A stretch of 54,225 bases of DNA from a virus. Every line of letters starts with the position of its first letter. The stretch's first letter is position 1. Below are positions 1 through 7,444 of the stretch, in pieces. A model generated the notes under the pieces. That model was given only the letters and a program-made list of their open reading frames with translations. It had not been told where the DNA came from and ran no database searches. The DNA is taken from the IMG/VR virus record IMGVR_UViG_3300035034_000721, positions 1 to 54,225 of that record; one strand, written 5' to 3'. The position numbers and the translations under genes were made by a program.

Positions 1-114
1 GGCAACATTAATCCCGATGAAGGTTTAAAAATATGGCAATCATATAACCAAAGTGTCCCTTCCGATACAGTAACTAGTATCATCAAAAAAGTAGAAAACT
101 TACTAGAGAGATAA
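1..114 (+). CDS. C-terminal end of an upstream gene (partial)
   Basis: Frame 1 is open from the window edge to TAA at 112-114 and gives the last 37 residues of a protein ending in KKVENLLER. It is followed by AAGGAGTAAGGA and the next start at 125. Function unknown; the 5' part lies outside the window. Confidence 0.6.
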   Translation, partial: GNINPDEGLKIWQSYNQSVPSDTVTSIIKKVENLLER

Positions 115-124
115 GGAGTAAGGA

Positions 125-484
125 ATGAGCACAATATATAAAATAAATGACATTGTACCCACTAATGTTCTAGCTAACCGATTAAATCAGTTGTCCGATG
201 CAGTCTGTAAAGGCCCTGATGAAGTGCGTAGACAGTTTGATATGCGGATACCTGCCGAGCGAGACCGTGATGCCGATTTGGTATTGTCTCAATCTGCAAG
301 AAGAATGACTGAATTAGAAGTTAAGCTAGCCAAAGTAACAGCAGAGCGTGCTTCTCTACTCAATCAGATAGAGTTAATTCATGAAGTATGGAAAAAGAAT
401 CGGGAAGCTGATCAATATTTACTGACTGAGTGTTGCAAAGAAATTGCTGATTTACGCAAGCAAGCAAATGATCTAAGTGAATGA
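125..484 (+). CDS. coiled-coil protein of a local paralogous family
   Basis: 119 residues, preceded by AAGGAGTAAGGA directly before ATG. The middle (about 60-115) is a predicted coiled coil with LEVKLAKVTAERASLL, ending in IADLRKQANDLSE. The same LRKQAN/T ending and KVTAER segment recur in the genes at 702 and 1462, so three paralogues lie within 1.8 kb. Function not recognised; such short coiled-coil proteins are common in phage early regions. Confidence 0.8.
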   Translation: MSTIYKINDIVPTNVLANRLNQLSDAVCKGPDEVRRQFDMRIPAERDRDADLVLSQSARRMTELEVKLAKVTAERASLLNQIELIHEVWKKNREADQYLLTECCKEIADLRKQANDLSE

Positions 485-576
485 AAACCGCCTTACTAAT
501 GCTACTGCTAACATTAGGCATCCAAACAAACGCAAGCCAAGCTAGAACTTGTTTCATTACGCAAGCAGTCATCTAG
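481..576 (+). CDS. very short exported peptide, truncated paralogue of the gene at 1118
   Basis: 31 codons starting in an ATGA overlap with the previous stop. The product begins MKTALLMLLLTLGIQTNASQA, a signal peptide nearly identical to the start of the protein at 1118-1459, then stops after 10 more residues. The downstream DNA reads on in another frame (see the pseudogene at 515), so this is probably the surviving front of a broken gene. Confidence 0.5.
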   Translation: MKTALLMLLLTLGIQTNASQARTCFITQAVI

Positions 577-715
577 TGCAAGGGGTTTTGTTGAAGCAAT
601 GGCGCATGTAGGTGTTGATTTTGGTTATGGCCCTTATGAGTTAAGTGAAACTGATATTACTAACGCAAGAAATTTTCTTGAAGAGCTAAAAGGTAAAAAC
701 AATGGTAGCACTTGA
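515..715 (+). pseudogene. remnant of a coiled-coil paralogue without its own start
   Basis: After a TAG near 514 a frame stays open to TGA at 713-715. It contains LELVSLRKQSSSARGFVEA and ends DITNARNFLEELKGKNNGST, resembling the C-terminal halves of the proteins at 702 and 1462. There is no start with a ribosome site at its head; an internal ATG lies at about 598. With the signal peptide at 481 it looks like a chimera of two local gene families, probably made by recombination between repeats. Confidence 0.5.
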
Positions 716-1121
716 ATATTTAATAGGTAATGAATGGGTTGACTGTGGTAGATTTTGCGATGAAAAGCCAATATACGACTGGATTTCTCTATGTGGAGAT
801 GATTTTAATTACAGAATTATTGATACGGAAACAGGCAAAGTTCTAACTGATAACTCTCTAGATAAAAACTTATTTACTTCGGAGTTAATTGAATTATCTT
901 CACAAAGCGCAACAATAGCGCAATTGAACACAATCATCAAAGCTAGGGACATGCAAATTGTAGAACTACGCGAGAAGTTAAACAAAACAGAGGCCAAGCG
1001 TGATTTAGAGCAGCAAGCCAAGGGTGTTGCTATGGCTCTTGTATTAGAATCATGGAGCGCTAAAAGTTTATATGGGTTTGAGCAAGATTTACGCAAGCAA
1101 GCAAATGAGGTGGATAAATGA
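702..1121 (+). CDS. coiled-coil paralogue with a separate N-terminal domain
   Basis: 139 residues. Residues 1-60 form a compact domain (EYLIGNEWVDCGRF...), 65-105 a coiled coil (VELREKLNKTEAKRDLEQQAKG), and the end FEQDLRKQANEVDK matches the families at 125 and 1462. It overlaps the broken gene upstream and shares ATGA with the gene at 1118. Function unknown. Confidence 0.75.
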   Translation: MVALEYLIGNEWVDCGRFCDEKPIYDWISLCGDDFNYRIIDTETGKVLTDNSLDKNLFTSELIELSSQSATIAQLNTIIKARDMQIVELREKLNKTEAKRDLEQQAKGVAMALVLESWSAKSLYGFEQDLRKQANEVDK

Positions 1122-1459
1122 AAACCTCACTAATAATCTTACTGCTAACAATCGGCAATACGGCAAGCGCAAGCCAAGCGATACCTTGCATTTATTTGGC
1201 GAGTGTAGCAGATAAAGTAATGCAATTAAGACAGGTAGACGTTGAACAAGGTAAAGTAATTGAAAACTTTAGCGAATATCCACGCAGCTTTGAAATATAC
1301 AAAGCAGAGGAGTTACTATTTCGAATTATAGATGACGCTTATAAGATAAAGGTACAAGAAGTACCACTTGAAAAGCTTCGCGCATATTGGAAGTTTGGCA
1401 ATAAATGGTTTGAAATGTGCTTATCAAGAGAGTTTAAAATAACTATAGATAAGGAGTAA
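1118..1459 (+). CDS. small exported protein with signal peptide
   Basis: 113 residues. N-terminal MKTSLIILLLTIGNTASASQA is a clear signal peptide with cleavage expected after ASA or SQA; the mature part has two cysteines (residues 24 and 101) that could pair in the periplasm. It resembles the phage exported proteins that sit among early genes. Starts in an ATGA overlap. Function unknown. Confidence 0.75.
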   Translation: MKTSLIILLLTIGNTASASQAIPCIYLASVADKVMQLRQVDVEQGKVIENFSEYPRSFEIYKAEELLFRIIDDAYKIKVQEVPLEKLRAYWKFGNKWFEMCLSREFKITIDKE

Positions 1460-1461
1460 CC

Positions 1462-1848
1462 GTGAGTAAAGACACAAGAACAGCATGGGGTCAAGAGTTT
1501 GACGCAAAGCAAGAAGCTTGGCCAAGTAACAGTAAACTTAAATCCGAGCTTGTTGCACTACGCGAGCAACTAGCTAAAGTAACAGCAGAGCGTGACGAAA
1601 AAGCAGAACGTCTTACTTACGCACTAGGTGTTATTAGAGAGCATAATGACGCAAATGCCTACAGGCGTAGAATGTCCCCTAAACGTGATTTAGAGCAACA
1701 AGCCAAAGGTGTTCAACTGGCGCAAGAGTACCTGTCATTTAACTCTATGAGTAAAGATACTATAGCTATTCATGAATTAATTGATCTTGAGCAAGATTTA
1801 CGTAAGCAAGCAACTGAGATAGGTAACACCAGTAGGTTTAAGGAGTAA
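1462..1848 (+). CDS. coiled-coil paralogue (GTG start)
   Basis: 128 residues, GTG start after AAGGAGTAACC. Contains ELVALREQLAKVTAERDEK, KRDLEQQAKGVQLAQEYL and ends LEQDLRKQATEIGNTSRFKE, so it is a paralogue of the proteins at 125 and 702. Predicted coiled coil throughout; function unknown. Confidence 0.75.
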   Translation: MSKDTRTAWGQEFDAKQEAWPSNSKLKSELVALREQLAKVTAERDEKAERLTYALGVIREHNDANAYRRRMSPKRDLEQQAKGVQLAQEYLSFNSMSKDTIAIHELIDLEQDLRKQATEIGNTSRFKE

Positions 1849-1851
1849 GTC

Positions 1852-2064
1852 ATGCTAGAATCCTGGAAAGATGAAGTCCTAGAGGGATTAAAGAGTGGCA
1901 ATACATACGAAGTCTCGGGTGTATGGCAGTTTAACGGTCGTAGAATGCAGTGTAGTGAGGACGGAATAGAGTGTTGTAGTGAGAGCTTCTGTACCGAGGA
2001 GGAGGCTTTAGAACACTTAGTATCCTTAGCATATGACGATGTAACAGAGGTAAAAGAGATATGA
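1852..2064 (+). CDS. hypothetical acidic protein
   Basis: 70 residues, ATG after AAGGAGTAAGTC. Acidic, with a CxxC-free cysteine cluster (ECCSESFC). Overlaps the next start by ATGA. Not recognised. Confidence 0.7.
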   Translation: MLESWKDEVLEGLKSGNTYEVSGVWQFNGRRMQCSEDGIECCSESFCTEEEALEHLVSLAYDDVTEVKEI

Positions 2065-2327
2065 AGTTTAAGTTAGACATAACACGGTACTTCTTTAAAG
2101 AGGATGAAATAGCTCAATACGAAGCTATGGGGTTTGAGTTTATTGGAGAGTACCACAACCACGGAGATAACGGCTTAGAGACTACACTCACTAATTTCAG
2201 GCCTCATGTTACGTTTAGCTCCTTGAAGGAATTAGATAACTTTCTGGCTCAGTTTCGTAAGTGGGTTATATATACTAACTACGATGGAGAGCGGATACTA
2301 GAAATCTATAACGAGTATAGAGAGTAA
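2061..2327 (+). CDS. hypothetical protein
   Basis: 88 residues beginning MKFKLDITRYFFKED. The next gene begins MKFDVTTSDWSKD with a similar arrangement, suggesting a tandem pair of diverged copies. Function unknown. Confidence 0.7.
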   Translation: MKFKLDITRYFFKEDEIAQYEAMGFEFIGEYHNHGDNGLETTLTNFRPHVTFSSLKELDNFLAQFRKWVIYTNYDGERILEIYNEYRE

Positions 2328-2336
2328 GGAAATTAT

Positions 2337-2510
2337 ATGAAATTTGACGTAACTACATCTGACTGGAGTAAAGATATTAAATTTTACAGCCATGATGGTT
2401 TTGAAGAAATAAGTGAAGAAACCCCAGAAAATGCAGAGTTTGTATGTATAAAAGACTTTTTTCTGCTACTCCTGGCGTATAACAATCTACTCCACGAGGA
2501 CACCTTGTGA
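2337..2510 (+). CDS. small hypothetical protein, diverged copy of its neighbour
   Basis: 57 codons, ATG after AAGGAAATTAT, TGA at 2508-2510. Starts MKFDVTTSDWSKDIKFYSHDGFE and resembles the shorter form of the protein at 2061. Its stop overlaps the GTG start at 2507 (GTGA). Confidence 0.6.
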   Translation: MKFDVTTSDWSKDIKFYSHDGFEEISEETPENAEFVCIKDFFLLLLAYNNLLHEDTL

Positions 2511-2710
2511 AAGATACTGAACTAGAAAAGTTACTAAGACCTAATAGGGATATAAACATAACAGGACAATCACACTTTAGTGTTATTTTCGATGATTATG
2601 GGTACGGAGGAGAAGTACTCAAAAAACCAGGATTTTCTGATAAAACACACAACCACCCCTTTGGTAAGTTTCAGATGTGTAACGACAAAAAAGGGGGTGG
2701 AAAAACATGA
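2507..2710 (+). CDS. hypothetical protein
   Basis: 67 residues from GTG 2507, translationally coupled to the gene before it by a GTGA overlap and to the gene after it by ATGA. Basic glycine-rich C-terminus (KKGGGKT). Function unknown. Confidence 0.6.
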   Translation: MKDTELEKLLRPNRDINITGQSHFSVIFDDYGYGGEVLKKPGFSDKTHNHPFGKFQMCNDKKGGGKT

Positions 2711-2883
2711 CGTGTGGTTGTAACAAAAAAGTCACTCTACATCATATTAACGAGGAAAGCGAATACCCTTGGGGATCCTTTTACCTAGAGTGTAATGAGT
2801 GTGGCTATGAGTGGGTAAATTCGAACGTAGTACAATTTAATTTAGCAATGGAAAGAGGTTGTATAGCTTATGTTGCTCCTTAG
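2707..2883 (+). CDS. small zinc-ribbon-like protein
   Basis: 58 residues. Two cysteine pairs, CGC at residues 3-5 and CNEC near 29-32, followed by GYEW, are spaced like a zinc ribbon. Starts in an ATGA overlap and its end overlaps the next gene by 14 bases. Possible nucleic-acid or protein binder; function inferred only from the cysteines. Confidence 0.6.
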   Translation: MTCGCNKKVTLHHINEESEYPWGSFYLECNECGYEWVNSNVVQFNLAMERGCIAYVAP

Positions 2884-3103
2884 TATAGTAATGGCTTTTA
2901 TATCTGCCGGTATTTATATCTCTCTTGTGCCAGTTGATAGAGATGAAAGCGTTTATATCCTTGAGTTATTCGCAGCATTCGCAGCGGGCTTGTTGTGGCC
3001 TTGGACACTTACGGCTATAGTCCTAGTAGGCTTTGTATGGGTTTTTTATAAAACATTTACCTTTTTACTGAGGGTTATATCACATAAAATTCATGGAGAG
3101 TAA
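2870..3103 (+). CDS. small inner-membrane protein
   Basis: 77 residues with three hydrophobic segments (about 2-20, 30-47, 48-68). No charged pattern typical of a known holin. Overlaps both neighbours. Function unknown. Confidence 0.65.
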   Translation: MLLLSIVMAFISAGIYISLVPVDRDESVYILELFAAFAAGLLWPWTLTAIVLVGFVWVFYKTFTFLLRVISHKIHGE

Positions 3104-3242
3104 GAAACCTCCTCCGAGTATGAAAACTGTAGATTATACCAGGTTATATCCTATTAATCGTGATTTTGACGACTACGATATGCCTGCTTATGAGTTTAGT
3201 ACTCCTGAGGAGTTATTAGTAACTAAAAACCTTGACTTATAG
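3093..3242 (+). CDS. small proline-rich hypothetical protein
   Basis: 49 residues starting MESKKPPPSMKTVDYTRLYP; ATG 3093 overlaps the previous gene by 11 bases, and a second possible start is ATG 3120. The TAG at 3240-3242 lies just after the -35 box of the next promoter. Function unknown. Confidence 0.45.
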   Translation: MESKKPPPSMKTVDYTRLYPINRDFDDYDMPAYEFSTPEELLVTKNLDL

Positions 3243-3260
3243 TAGTCGAGGCTTTATAAT
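3232..3260 (+). promoter_or_regulatory. sigma70 promoter with -35 box inside a hairpin
   Basis: TTGACT, 17 bp, TATAAT. CCTTGACT pairs with AGTCGAGG in the spacer (8 pairs, one T-G), so the -35 box is in one arm of an inverted repeat. Leader ATATACACATTAGAGAAAAAGGA gives the ribosome site of the gene at 3289. Confidence 0.85.
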
Positions 3261-3288
3261 ATATACACATTAGAGAAAAAGGAAAATT

Positions 3289-3942
3289 ATGCGAGATTAT
3301 AACCAGTATGTAAGAAAACTCGAAATCAAGGTACAAGAGCTTGTATCTGTAGTAAGTGCCCTTAAAAATGGTGACTACGTAAAGTTTCAGGAGAACTTAA
3401 TAGGTACGTTCACTAAAGCCCTTAACGATGCTAAAGATGAAAATACTGTGCTGGCTGTTAAGTTAGACGATGCACTTAAAGCTATAGATGTATTAATGAA
3501 AGCAACTGCTAATGTAGTTAGTGAAGATATGTATGATCACTTAGTATATGCTAATGCGATAACTGAGGATAGGTATGATGACGTATCAGCTGATTATCAA
3601 ACGCTGAGTAAGGCATACATAGAACAAGAGTTAAAACTTCGTGAGTATAAAGAGAAGTTGAAGCAGCGAGACATAGACGCAAAAGCACGCGGCATAATAG
3701 TAAGTTCGTTGCAGAGTCAAAAAGAATTTTTAGCAGAGAAGCTTCTAAACTCAACCGCTTCGTGTGATGAGCTTAGAAAATCTTTGTCAAAGAAAGAGGA
3801 GGACGCTAAGACTGTTGAAAGTAACCTAAAGGCGGAGTTAGAGATAGCCAAAGAAGAGATTACTACCTTAGAGAATAAATATGATACTCTGCGTAGTCAC
3901 TACATAGGAGAGTACTGTAACTCCAGAAAGCACGATATGTAG
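3289..3942 (+). CDS. long coiled-coil protein
   Basis: 217 residues, nearly all predicted coiled coil (heptads from about 5-40 and 110-205, e.g. ELEIAKEEITTLENKYDTL). First gene behind its own promoter with AAGGAAAATT before ATG. No enzymatic motif. Possibly a structural scaffold or host-protein binder; function unknown. Confidence 0.75.
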   Translation: MRDYNQYVRKLEIKVQELVSVVSALKNGDYVKFQENLIGTFTKALNDAKDENTVLAVKLDDALKAIDVLMKATANVVSEDMYDHLVYANAITEDRYDDVSADYQTLSKAYIEQELKLREYKEKLKQRDIDAKARGIIVSSLQSQKEFLAEKLLNSTASCDELRKSLSKKEEDAKTVESNLKAELEIAKEEITTLENKYDTLRSHYIGEYCNSRKHDM

Positions 3943-3986
3943 TGAATTTATATACATAAACCCCAGGTTTCTATAGATATATTATC

Positions 3987-4015
3987 TTGACAACTCTCGC
4001 TATTCACTGTATAAT
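3987..4015 (+). promoter_or_regulatory. sigma70 promoter for the SprT-like gene
   Basis: TTGACA, 17 bp, TATAAT, then the standard leader ATATATATTGAATAGAGAGAAGG leading to ATG 4047. Confidence 0.88.
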
Positions 4016-4046
4016 ATATATATTGAATAGAGAGAAGGCAGAAATT

Positions 4047-4601
4047 ATGAAATACGAAACAAAAAGCTTTGATAAAGCTGTAAGAGCAGAGCTTACTAGA
4101 GCTGGAGAAATGTACGGTCTTGAAGACCAGATGGCAAAAGTAACAATCGCTATTGACATTAAAGGTTTTCGCTGTGCAGGTCAAGCTTGCTGGGACACTA
4201 AGCGTCAGTACCGTATACGTTTTCACCCTGAGTATGTAGAAAATCATTATGCACAAATGGTAAAAGAAACTATCCCACACGAAGTGGCTCATATTGTGTG
4301 CATGATGCGTCCTGAACTTGGTAAAAACCATGATAGCGGTTGGAGAAAAGTGTTTAATACTCTAGGTTGTGGTTTAATACCTATTGAGCGTTGCCACAAT
4401 ATGTCTATCCAAGGAGCTGTTAGCTCTTCTGGAAGAAAAGTAAAAGCCAATGAGGTATACGTTACAAATGCTGGTGTTCGTGTAGAGTTAACTCCAATAC
4501 GTCATGGAAAGCTGCAACGTGGTACTGTAGAGTGGTATGAGTTCCGTGGCGAAGGAAAAATATTTGCAGCTGACCACGTTGGAACAGCTGGACAAGTTTA
4601 A
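4047..4601 (+). CDS. SprT/Spartan-like zinc metallopeptidase
   Basis: 184 residues. HEVAH at residues 78-82 is the HExxH zinc site with catalytic Glu79; the third ligand is His95 in HDSGW, the arrangement of the SprT family. Start chosen at ATG 4047 after GAGAAGGCAGAAATT; an upstream TTG at 3987 lies inside the promoter. SprT/Spartan proteases cut proteins crosslinked to DNA, so a role in clearing protein blocks from phage or host DNA is plausible. No C-terminal zinc-finger is seen; residues 120-184 form a small basic beta-rich region of unknown role. Monocistronic behind its own promoter or read through to 4633. Confidence 0.85.
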   Translation: MKYETKSFDKAVRAELTRAGEMYGLEDQMAKVTIAIDIKGFRCAGQACWDTKRQYRIRFHPEYVENHYAQMVKETIPHEVAHIVCMMRPELGKNHDSGWRKVFNTLGCGLIPIERCHNMSIQGAVSSSGRKVKANEVYVTNAGVRVELTPIRHGKLQRGTVEWYEFRGEGKIFAADHVGTAGQV

Positions 4602-4632
4602 CAAAAAATAGTTATGTTGAACGGAGAGATAG

Positions 4633-4866
4633 ATGAAAATTAAAAATTTAGATTTATACACCATATTATGCACAGTGTTGCCTGAAACAGAAGCAGAAGC
4701 TGAGCTTCAGCGAGTACTAGACTGTGAAGATGACCTAGGTTTTGGGTTTACAGATAGCATTAATTTAGGGGCAGCTTTTCAATGGTCTAATACTCCTCAA
4801 GGGTATCGCTTTTGGGATGATTTATATATAAAGATTGAGGATAAAAGGATACAATATGAAAACTAA
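4633..4866 (+). CDS. small protein with one TPQGYxFW module
   Basis: 77 residues, ATG after ACGGAGAGATAG. The C-terminal half carries AAFQWSNTPQGYRFWDDLY, the same module found twice in the next protein. Function unknown; similar FxWxxTPQGxxFW modules occur in small proteins of many phages (from memory). Confidence 0.75.
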   Translation: MKIKNLDLYTILCTVLPETEAEAELQRVLDCEDDLGFGFTDSINLGAAFQWSNTPQGYRFWDDLYIKIEDKRIQYEN

Positions 4867-5278
4867 AAATTACAAGTGTTTTAGAGGAATTGCTAATGTT
4901 ATAGGTAAAAAAGCCGCAAAATGTGAGCTGAAAGCAGTAGTACATAGTGGTGTCGATATATCTAGAGACTACAAACTACATGCAGCATTTGACTGGGGTA
5001 GAAGCCCTCAAGGGTTTAACTTTTGGGAAAACATAGATGATGGTATCTACCCTGCAGAGTTGTTAAAATGTTTTTCCGAGGTAGAGACTGTCCTAGGCAC
5101 TGTAGAAGCAGTAAGGCACTTAAGTAAAGTAGAAGAGTTATTAACTGAAGAATCTTTAATAGCTTCTTTTTGCTGGTCAGGCACTCCTCAAGGATATGAC
5201 TTTTGGCGATCTGTACATAATATAGCAATTATTCTGACTTCAGAAGTTACTGTAGATACACAAGGAAAAAACGCATGA
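4856..5278 (+). CDS. protein with two TPQGYxFW modules
   Basis: 140 residues from ATG 4856 (ribosome site AAAAGGAT; overlaps the previous gene by 11 bases). Modules at about 44-62 (AAFDWGRSPQGFNFWENID) and 107-125 (ASFCWSGTPQGYDFWRSVH), each preceded by a helix. With the previous gene this makes three copies in 650 bp. Probably internal duplication of a small protein-interaction unit; function unknown. Confidence 0.78.
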   Translation: MKTKNYKCFRGIANVIGKKAAKCELKAVVHSGVDISRDYKLHAAFDWGRSPQGFNFWENIDDGIYPAELLKCFSEVETVLGTVEAVRHLSKVEELLTEESLIASFCWSGTPQGYDFWRSVHNIAIILTSEVTVDTQGKNA

Positions 5279-5577
5279 AGTATGAAGTAATCGCCACGGG
5301 TGTGGTTGGTATCTACATTGATAAGGTAGATGATGTAATTCTACTGGCTTTAGATAACAACTCCCGAAGAATGTTTCCAAAAGATCAGCTCCGACGTATA
5401 TTTGAAGTCGGAGACGAAGTACTCATAAGTGGTGTATTTAAGATTACCGAGGCAAACGAAGTACCCCATAGATATAGGGTAAGAAGTTCAAACTCGTTAG
5501 ATTCTCACACTTTTCATGGCAGCATGTTGATACATAGACCTAGGGGATACCATGTTAACAGCAATTATCATTCTTAG
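5275..5577 (+). CDS. hypothetical beta-rich protein
   Basis: 100 residues, ATGA overlap with the previous gene. Strand-rich N-terminus (YEVIATGVVGIYIDKVDDVILLAL) then VGDEVLISGVF, suggestive of a small OB/SH3-like barrel, but no family is recognised. Confidence 0.7.
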   Translation: MKYEVIATGVVGIYIDKVDDVILLALDNNSRRMFPKDQLRRIFEVGDEVLISGVFKITEANEVPHRYRVRSSNSLDSHTFHGSMLIHRPRGYHVNSNYHS

Positions 5578-5815
5578 TATATTATGTTTGGTACTTCTAG
5601 TAAGTTTTTTAGTTATGTTAGTTTTTTGGTCGATTGAACTTTCAAGAGCTAACATGTGCTCGACTGGTTGGGAGAAGGAATCGCTAAAACTAAGGTGTGC
5701 TCGTAACATTATGTGGCATATAACTGGACTCTCACTACCCCACAGCCAGGAAAATTTAACTAAAATGGAGGTAGAGAGTGAAAAAAATGGCAAAGATAAC
5801 ACACGCTCCACATGA
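5552..5815 (+). CDS. small membrane-anchored protein
   Basis: 87 residues with one strong transmembrane helix at about 3-28 and a hydrophilic tail. ATG after TAGGGGATACC; overlaps the previous gene by 26 bases. Function unknown. Confidence 0.65.
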   Translation: MLTAIIILSILCLVLLVSFLVMLVFWSIELSRANMCSTGWEKESLKLRCARNIMWHITGLSLPHSQENLTKMEVESEKNGKDNTRST

Positions 5816-5846
5816 AAAGTTCCAAAAGTTTGGGGAAAATAAGTAA
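5778..5846 (+). CDS. possible 22-residue basic peptide
   Basis: GTG 5778 is placed five bases after GGAGGT, then 22 codons (MKKMAKITHAPHEKF...) to TAA 5844-5846. The good ribosome site is the main argument; length makes it tentative. Confidence 0.35.
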   Translation: MKKMAKITHAPHEKFQKFGENK

Positions 5847-5921
5847 ATTTACTCAAACTAAATTATACTCTTAAATAAAATCTCCAGCAATTGTAGTTAT
5901 AGTATAACGCGCAAATAAGGC

Positions 5922-5950
5922 TTGACATTTAGATGTCGAGCCTTTATAAT
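5922..5950 (+). promoter_or_regulatory. sigma70 promoter with -35 box inside a hairpin
   Basis: TTGACA, 17 bp, TATAAT. AAGGCTTGACA pairs with TGTCGAGCCTT across a 6-base loop (11 pairs). Compared with the copy at 6313 the fourth and fifth pairs are compensated (GC instead of CC on the left arm, matched on the right). Confidence 0.88.
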
Positions 5951-5978
5951 ATATACATACTGAAGAAAGGAGATAATT

Positions 5979-6197
5979 ATGAAAATGATAGAAGAAGTTC
6001 AAGATTTGCTCGAAGACAGGAGTAGAGAGCTACAAGAGGCAGAGCAGTCAAATACAGATTTGCTTAGAGAGGTACAGACCATGACTAATAAGTTTTTAGT
6101 GGCTCAACTAAAGCTAGCTAAGCGAGAATCACATATAGAAGGCTTAGAAAGAGCTTTAAACAATATTAGACTCCACTTGGACTCAGTAGAGCTATGA
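5979..6197 (+). CDS. short coiled-coil protein
   Basis: 72 residues, ATG after AAGGAGATAATT; heptads across the whole length (RSRELQEAEQSNTDLLREVQ...). Function unknown. Confidence 0.7.
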   Translation: MKMIEEVQDLLEDRSRELQEAEQSNTDLLREVQTMTNKFLVAQLKLAKRESHIEGLERALNNIRLHLDSVEL

Positions 6198-6286
6198 TGA
6201 CAGCACTAGTAATACTTATAAATGGAGAGTTAACAAAGAAAACTACCCTGGCTGAGATACGTAAGAGAGTCCTAGCAAGTATTTAA
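6194..6286 (+). CDS. 30-residue hypothetical peptide
   Basis: ATG 6194 overlaps the previous stop (ATGATGA); product MMTALVILINGELTKKTTLA.... ends TAA 6284-6286. Tentative because of length. Confidence 0.4.
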   Translation: MMTALVILINGELTKKTTLAEIRKRVLASI

Positions 6287-6306
6287 AAGAGTAGGTAACT
6301 AACATA

Positions 6307-6353
6307 AAAGCCTTGACATTTCGGTGTCAAGGCTTTATAATATCTGTATATTA
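6307..6353 (+). repeat. dispersed promoter cassette, copy 1
   Basis: 47-bp block from AAAGCC to TGTATATTA containing the palindromic promoter. One mismatch to copy 2 at 18953-18999. Confidence 0.9.
6313..6341 (+). promoter_or_regulatory. sigma70 promoter in a perfect 11-bp inverted repeat
   Basis: TTGACA, 17 bp, TATAAT. AAGCCTTGACA pairs perfectly with TGTCAAGGCTT, loop TTTCGG, and the right arm is followed at once by TTATAAT. The block 6307-6353 is repeated at 18953-18999 with one difference. As RNA the element would look like an intrinsic terminator for readthrough transcripts. Confidence 0.9.
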
Positions 6354-6369
6354 AATAAAAGGAAAAAAT

Positions 6370-7173
6370 ATGTTAAGAATAGGCTCACAGGTAAAGCTAG
6401 CTTTAACAGAACAGAATTGCCCAACTAGAAACAGTCGGTTATCAGGTGTGATAAAAGATTATACGTGGGATAAAGGCTTATACTATTTTATTGTTAAGTG
6501 GGAAGATGGGTCGTTACTAGGTGGGTACAAAAAAGAAGACTTAGTATTCGCAGACTTAGAAGAAAGAGTACAGAGTTTGCATTGTGACGTTCAGGTACTT
6601 ACGGAAGCCCATAATATGCTAGTAGGCAAGGTAAACAAAACTACAGGAGACCATATGAAAGTGCTAAACTTTAATAAAAGATTATTTCAGAGTACAGAAC
6701 TTTATACTCTGTACGGGCGTAAGACAATAGTACCTAAGGTAGTGTATATAGACATGGATGATACTCTAGTACAGTTCACTAAGCTTTATAGTGAACTAAA
6801 AATAGAGTCTCCAGAGCTTTTGTATCCCCACTCATTAAAAGGTTTTTTCCGTAACTTAGAGCCTGTAGAGAACGCTCAAAATGCCTGGAGAATGCTAATT
6901 ACTTCAGAAGGTTACAAGCCTTATATACTCACAGCCCCAAGCATCAAAAACATACATAGTTTTAGTGAAAAAGCTGAAAGTGTGAAGCGTCTATTCGGAG
7001 AAACGGCCTTAGATAGGCTTATAGTGTCTGGGCATAAGCATTTGCTAAAGGGTGACATATTAATAGATGACCAAGCAACTGGAAAAGGTCAAGATATGTT
7101 TGATGGAGATTTTATACACTTTGGGTCTAAAGAATACCCAGATTGGTTAAACGTAATGCAACGCTTAATGTAA
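6370..7173 (+). CDS. 5'(3')-deoxyribonucleotidase-like HAD phosphatase with extra N-terminal domain
   Basis: 267 residues. The HAD phosphatase starts near 121: YIDMDDTL has nucleophile Asp128 and acid Asp130, ILTAP near 183 supplies motif II, and ILIDDQ near 231 the motif III/IV acids, as in the NT5C nucleotidase family that removes phosphate from deoxynucleoside monophosphates. Residues 1-60 look like a small KOW/Tudor-like barrel (VKLAL...VKWEDGS) and 62-95 a short helix; this extension is not part of the usual enzyme of about 180-200 residues. Role: probably dNMP turnover for the phage nucleotide pool. Confidence 0.8.
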   Translation: MLRIGSQVKLALTEQNCPTRNSRLSGVIKDYTWDKGLYYFIVKWEDGSLLGGYKKEDLVFADLEERVQSLHCDVQVLTEAHNMLVGKVNKTTGDHMKVLNFNKRLFQSTELYTLYGRKTIVPKVVYIDMDDTLVQFTKLYSELKIESPELLYPHSLKGFFRNLEPVENAQNAWRMLITSEGYKPYILTAPSIKNIHSFSEKAESVKRLFGETALDRLIVSGHKHLLKGDILIDDQATGKGQDMFDGDFIHFGSKEYPDWLNVMQRLM

Positions 7174-7182
7174 GGAGTAATT

Positions 7183-7365
7183 ATGTCGCATTTAGCAAAA
7201 GAACATTTAGATAAAGTAGTACAACAAAAAAGAAAAGAAACTTTACTTAAACTTAGACAAGCTATTCAAGATTCTGAGCTTTACTGCTTAGTAAGAACAG
7301 AAAACGATATAGTTATAACAGGCGTAGTTGACTCTGAATACGGATTTGTTTTGACAGAAGATTAA
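7183..7365 (+). CDS. small hypothetical protein
   Basis: 60 residues, ATG after AAGGAGTAATT. Helical basic first half (QQKRKETLLKLRQAI), beta second half. Function unknown. Confidence 0.7.
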   Translation: MSHLAKEHLDKVVQQKRKETLLKLRQAIQDSELYCLVRTENDIVITGVVDSEYGFVLTED

Positions 7366-7444
7366 TTTATAAAAATAACATAAAAATGTGAAGTAGCTCC
7401 ACATAACTTTAAAAGTAGCTACAACTATTAAGAGGTAAAACCTT

